A stretch of DNA of 64,000 nucleotides. Source: Brevibacillus brevis (GTDB lineage Bacteria > Bacillota > Bacilli > Brevibacillales > Brevibacillaceae). Below are positions 61,747 to 64,000 of the stretch, one piece after another. Within the stretch, counting starts at the first letter, position 1, and each line of letters begins with the position of its first letter. Location: NCBI RefSeq assembly GCF_001039275.2, contig NZ_CP030117.1:1633501-1697500 (forward strand), given 5' to 3'. A model generated the notes under the pieces. It was not told the DNA's origin. It searched no databases and saw only the letters and a program-made list of their open reading frames with translations. The position numbers and the translations under genes are program-made.

Positions 61747-63189
61747 TTACCGAAGAAGAGCAGCACCCAATCGGTGAAGCCAATGTTTCAACTCTCGTTC
61801 TTCCAGTGGAGCAAGCGGGAAACGGACAGCCGGGCAGCGCAGAATATCCGCAGGCTCATCCGCTACGCGAAAAGCATGGCCACCAGTCAGCTCGAGACCC
61901 TCCTCCCGCAGAATAGCGACGACTCTCTCTTCCTGTTCGGTTGCTCTTGCGGTTGGCGTTCCCCATTTGATCCACGTATTTAACCCCCCTGCAATGGGGT
62001 ACATTCGTGCGTGCTCAGGGAGTGCCTGGCGTCGTTCCTGCCACAGTCGCAGGAAGCGGGTCTGGAACAGGGCGCGACGATCCGTCAGAAACTCTTCATA
62101 AAACCACGGATCATCGAGGAGTCGAACGGCAGATTCCACGACGAGTAAGGATGGCTCTGCTCCTGTCATGGAGACGAGCTGACTGTAGCGCTCCAACTCG
62201 TCATCTGATAAATCAGAAGGAAGCATTAGCACGCCCAATTGCAGATCGCGAGCCAATGTTTTGGATAACGAATGAAGATAGTAGACCTCCACAGGGCTTT
62301 TTGCCTGCGCAGCCATCTGGTATAGCGGAACACTCGGTTCTTCAAACCAGAGATCGCCATAATGGTCGTTTTCCACAAGACGGACGTTATGGCTCTGCGC
62401 CCATTCGAGCAAATCTTCCTTTCGTTTCAACGAATAGCTAATACCGGTAGGAAAGTGATAATGTGGGTTAATCAAAAGCCAATTCGCCGGGTAATGCTCC
62501 TGCTCTTCCGTGAGAGCTTGAATACAAACGCCTTCTTCATCCATGCGAATCGGGCGAACGGTAATCCCGCACTGGCTCAACAGGCGAAGAAATACGGGAT
62601 AACTATACTCCTCTACATAGACGACATCACGTGAATTCATGACACGCTGCGCAAGAAAAGCGAAGCCGCTTGTGCTTCTATTAAATAGCAGGAGTCGCTC
62701 AGGCGAGTGAGGGAGCCCTCTGCGGCCGAGGTGATCGGCAAAAACTTTGGCAGCTTGTGTTCGCCTGATTTTCTTTTGCGCGGACGGTTCATCCAAGACG
62801 GTCAGGCTCTCATAAAAAGCACCACGCAAACGCTTCACCAGCTCTTCGCTTGGACGAGGGGAGGAATCAGCGAGGGAAGCGATCGGAATATCTGTGAGCG
62901 GGAGGCGATTTTCCAAACGAGCTTCTTTGGCAAGCTGCGTCAAGTAATAGCCTTTGCCGTGTACAGCTTCCAGCCAGCCTTCCAACGCAAGATGATCGTA
63001 TGCTTTTTTGACTGTCTCCAGCGAGCAGCCGCTAATTGTTTTCATATCTCGCAGTGATATTAATTGTTGTCCATCTACAAGAAAGGCACCACGCAGAATC
63101 GCTGTTTTTAATTGCTCAGCGAGTTGTACATAGATCGGTGTGTGCGATTGTTTGTGGAAATGAAAAGAAAAATACGGTCGCTCTGGCAT
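61747..63189 (-). CDS. MocR-type regulator (GntR wHTH with aminotransferase-like domain), second copy
   Basis: The product has 480 residues from ATG 63189, right behind AAGGAGG. Residues about 15-80 are the GntR-type winged helix (YVQLAEQLKTAILRGAFLVDGQQLISLRDMKTISGCSLETVKKAYDHL read in parts); the rest is a fold-type I aminotransferase domain with ENDHYGDLWFEEP and the expected PLP lysine in HSLSKTLARDLQLG. It is divergent from moaB; whether it controls moaB, the Ktr gene or something distant is unclear. Confidence 0.86.
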   Translation of the reverse strand: MPERPYFSFHFHKQSHTPIYVQLAEQLKTAILRGAFLVDGQQLISLRDMKTISGCSLETVKKAYDHLALEGWLEAVHGKGYYLTQLAKEARLENRLPLTDIPIASLADSSPRPSEELVKRLRGAFYESLTVLDEPSAQKKIRRTQAAKVFADHLGRRGLPHSPERLLLFNRSTSGFAFLAQRVMNSRDVVYVEEYSYPVFLRLLSQCGITVRPIRMDEEGVCIQALTEEQEHYPANWLLINPHYHFPTGISYSLKRKEDLLEWAQSHNVRLVENDHYGDLWFEEPSVPLYQMAAQAKSPVEVYYLHSLSKTLARDLQLGVLMLPSDLSDDELERYSQLVSMTGAEPSLLVVESAVRLLDDPWFYEEFLTDRRALFQTRFLRLWQERRQALPEHARMYPIAGGLNTWIKWGTPTARATEQEERVVAILREEGLELTGGHAFRVADEPADILRCPAVRFPLAPLEERELKHWLHRLGAALLR

Positions 63190-63364
63190 TCGCGCACGCC
63201 TCCTTGTCTGTCGAAAAAATAGCAGTCATCAGCATTATATAGGAAAGCGAAGCATCTCGGGTATAGGGAGTGAAGAAAATGTTGCCGGAACGACGAGGGT
63301 ATTGGAAACCCGAACATGGTATCATAAGAAATAGGTATATATTGAAGAAATGAGGAAATTACGG

Positions 63365-63871
63365 ATGAGTACGCAGGAACACAAGGCGTTATCGCCCAAG
63401 CAAGTCACATGCATGGTCATTACCGTTTCCGATACCCGGACAGAGGATACAGATAAAAGCGGACAGTTAATGAAAGAGCTTTTGACGGAAGCGGGTCACA
63501 GCGTTGCCCTGTATCAAATAGTAAAGGACGAGCCTGTACAGGTCATTGCAGCGATCGAAGCGGGAATCGCACATGAAGACGTTCAAGTCATTCTTCTTAA
63601 TGGCGGTACTGGCATTTCGCCAAGGGACAATACCTTTGAGGCTGTTTCTGGCTTACTTGACAAAGAAATGCCGGGGTTTGGCGAGCTGTTTCGGATGTTG
63701 AGCTTTACAGAAGACATCGGTTCGGCAGCGATGCTCAGTCGTGCGATTGCAGGGACGCGGAAAGGGAAAATGATTTTTTCCACGCCAGGCTCGACAGGTG
63801 CGGTGCGACTGGCGATGAATCGGTTGATCGTGCCAGAGCTGGGGCATGTGGTGCGCGAATTAAACCGTTAA
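63365..63871 (+). CDS. moaB: Molybdopterin biosynthesis protein B (MoaB/MogA type)
   Basis: The product has 168 residues from ATG 63365, with AGGAAATTACGG upstream; an ATG five codons earlier is an alternative without a site. The MoCF-binding pattern is complete: VITVSDTRTEDTDKSG, LNGGTGISPRDNTFEAV, GFGELFRMLSFTEDIGSAAMLSRA and IFSTPGSTGAVRLAMNRLIVPELGH. It adenylates molybdopterin or acts as a MoaB-type accessory. It is divergent from the MocR gene and followed by a terminator. Confidence 0.92.
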   Translation: MSTQEHKALSPKQVTCMVITVSDTRTEDTDKSGQLMKELLTEAGHSVALYQIVKDEPVQVIAAIEAGIAHEDVQVILLNGGTGISPRDNTFEAVSGLLDKEMPGFGELFRMLSFTEDIGSAAMLSRAIAGTRKGKMIFSTPGSTGAVRLAMNRLIVPELGHVVRELNR

Positions 63872-63934
63872 CGATTTGCCGTTAGTAGTCTCGTATGGTA
63901 CTGTTACGAAAGGAAAAAGATCGGTCAGACCATG

Positions 63935-63959
63935 AACCATCGATTGCAGATGGTTTTTT
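63935..63959 (+). terminator. Terminator of moaB
   Basis: AACCATC (63935-63941) pairs with GATGGTT (63949-63955), followed by TTTT. Confidence 0.75.
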
Positions 63960-63993
63960 GATGCCGAATTTTGCAAGGAGAGTAGACCCATCC

Positions 63994-64000
63994 ATGAAGA
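63994..64000 (+). CDS. Possible first codons of the next gene (3' truncated)
   Basis: ATGAAGA begins at 63994, about 13 bp after AAGGAG (63975-63980). The gene runs off the end of the window, so its product cannot be named. Confidence 0.35.

Overview
The window looks like a chromosomal segment of an aerobic, spore-forming Firmicute of the Brevibacillus/Paenibacillus type. The evidence is the germination pair cwlJ-gerQ, the sporulation-associated ytxC and paiB, T-box leaders on thrS and the ilv-leu operon, an L20-type leader before infC-rpmI-rplT, purine-rich Shine-Dalgarno sites throughout, and mqnC of the futalosine menaquinone route. The genus is an inference from gene content; no rRNA or tRNA gene is present to test it.

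Layout. 1-10275: the tail of a truncated gene, a zinc-ribbon protein, two divergent LysR/MFS-exporter pairs, a DUF92 membrane protein, small enzymes, a LysE-type exporter, and a divergent paiB/MocR pair. 10276-27058: an accessory locus with three amidohydrolases and four close paralogues of a family-5 peptide-type solute-binding lipoprotein, without any permease or ATPase gene. An SDR, a branched-chain aminotransferase, a FadR-type regulator and a fatty-acid hydroxylase are embedded in it. 27191-34234: Nudix, DHA2 exporter, Eis-like acetyltransferase, PilZ, a HTH/DUF2087/GIY-YIG protein, then gerQ-cwlJ. 34403-38195: a MerR-acyl-CoA synthetase-acyl-CoA dehydrogenase operon. 38248-50660: VTT membrane protein, mqnC, ytxC, T-box-thrS, chemoreceptor, moaA, infC-rpmI-rplT, a LuxR-type regulator and an R2-like ligand-binding oxidase. 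50822-53474: two tandem small secreted proteins and cysH-sat. 53725-60243: T-box ilvB-ilvN-ilvC-leuA-leuB. 60314-64000: Ktr-type potassium channel subunit, a second MocR regulator, moaB and the first bases of another gene.

The most interesting signal is a shared promoter design in the amidohydrolase/binding-protein locus. Five promoters (both directions at 11904-12064, then 17605, 19917 and 25365) carry two or three head-to-tail 21-bp units of the form GTAAARAnnnTGMAAA. Four of them are followed after exactly 15 nt, and the fifth after 16 nt, by a -10 hexamer, with no good -35. This implies one unidentified activator that controls three amidohydrolases and four binding proteins as a single regulon. 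The same locus has been invaded by a family of about 190-200 bp intergenic inverted-repeat elements (three copies). In these the two arms of one copy match each other perfectly at the ends although the copies differ from one another. Two copies of a related shorter structured repeat are also present.

Other regulation that can be read directly: a FadR-type palindrome in front of fadR, a palindrome between the -35 and -10 of the MerR operon, Thr (ACC) and Leu (CTC) specifiers in the two T-boxes, an ATT start codon for infC, and a third short palindromic repeat family that flanks cysH-sat on both sides.
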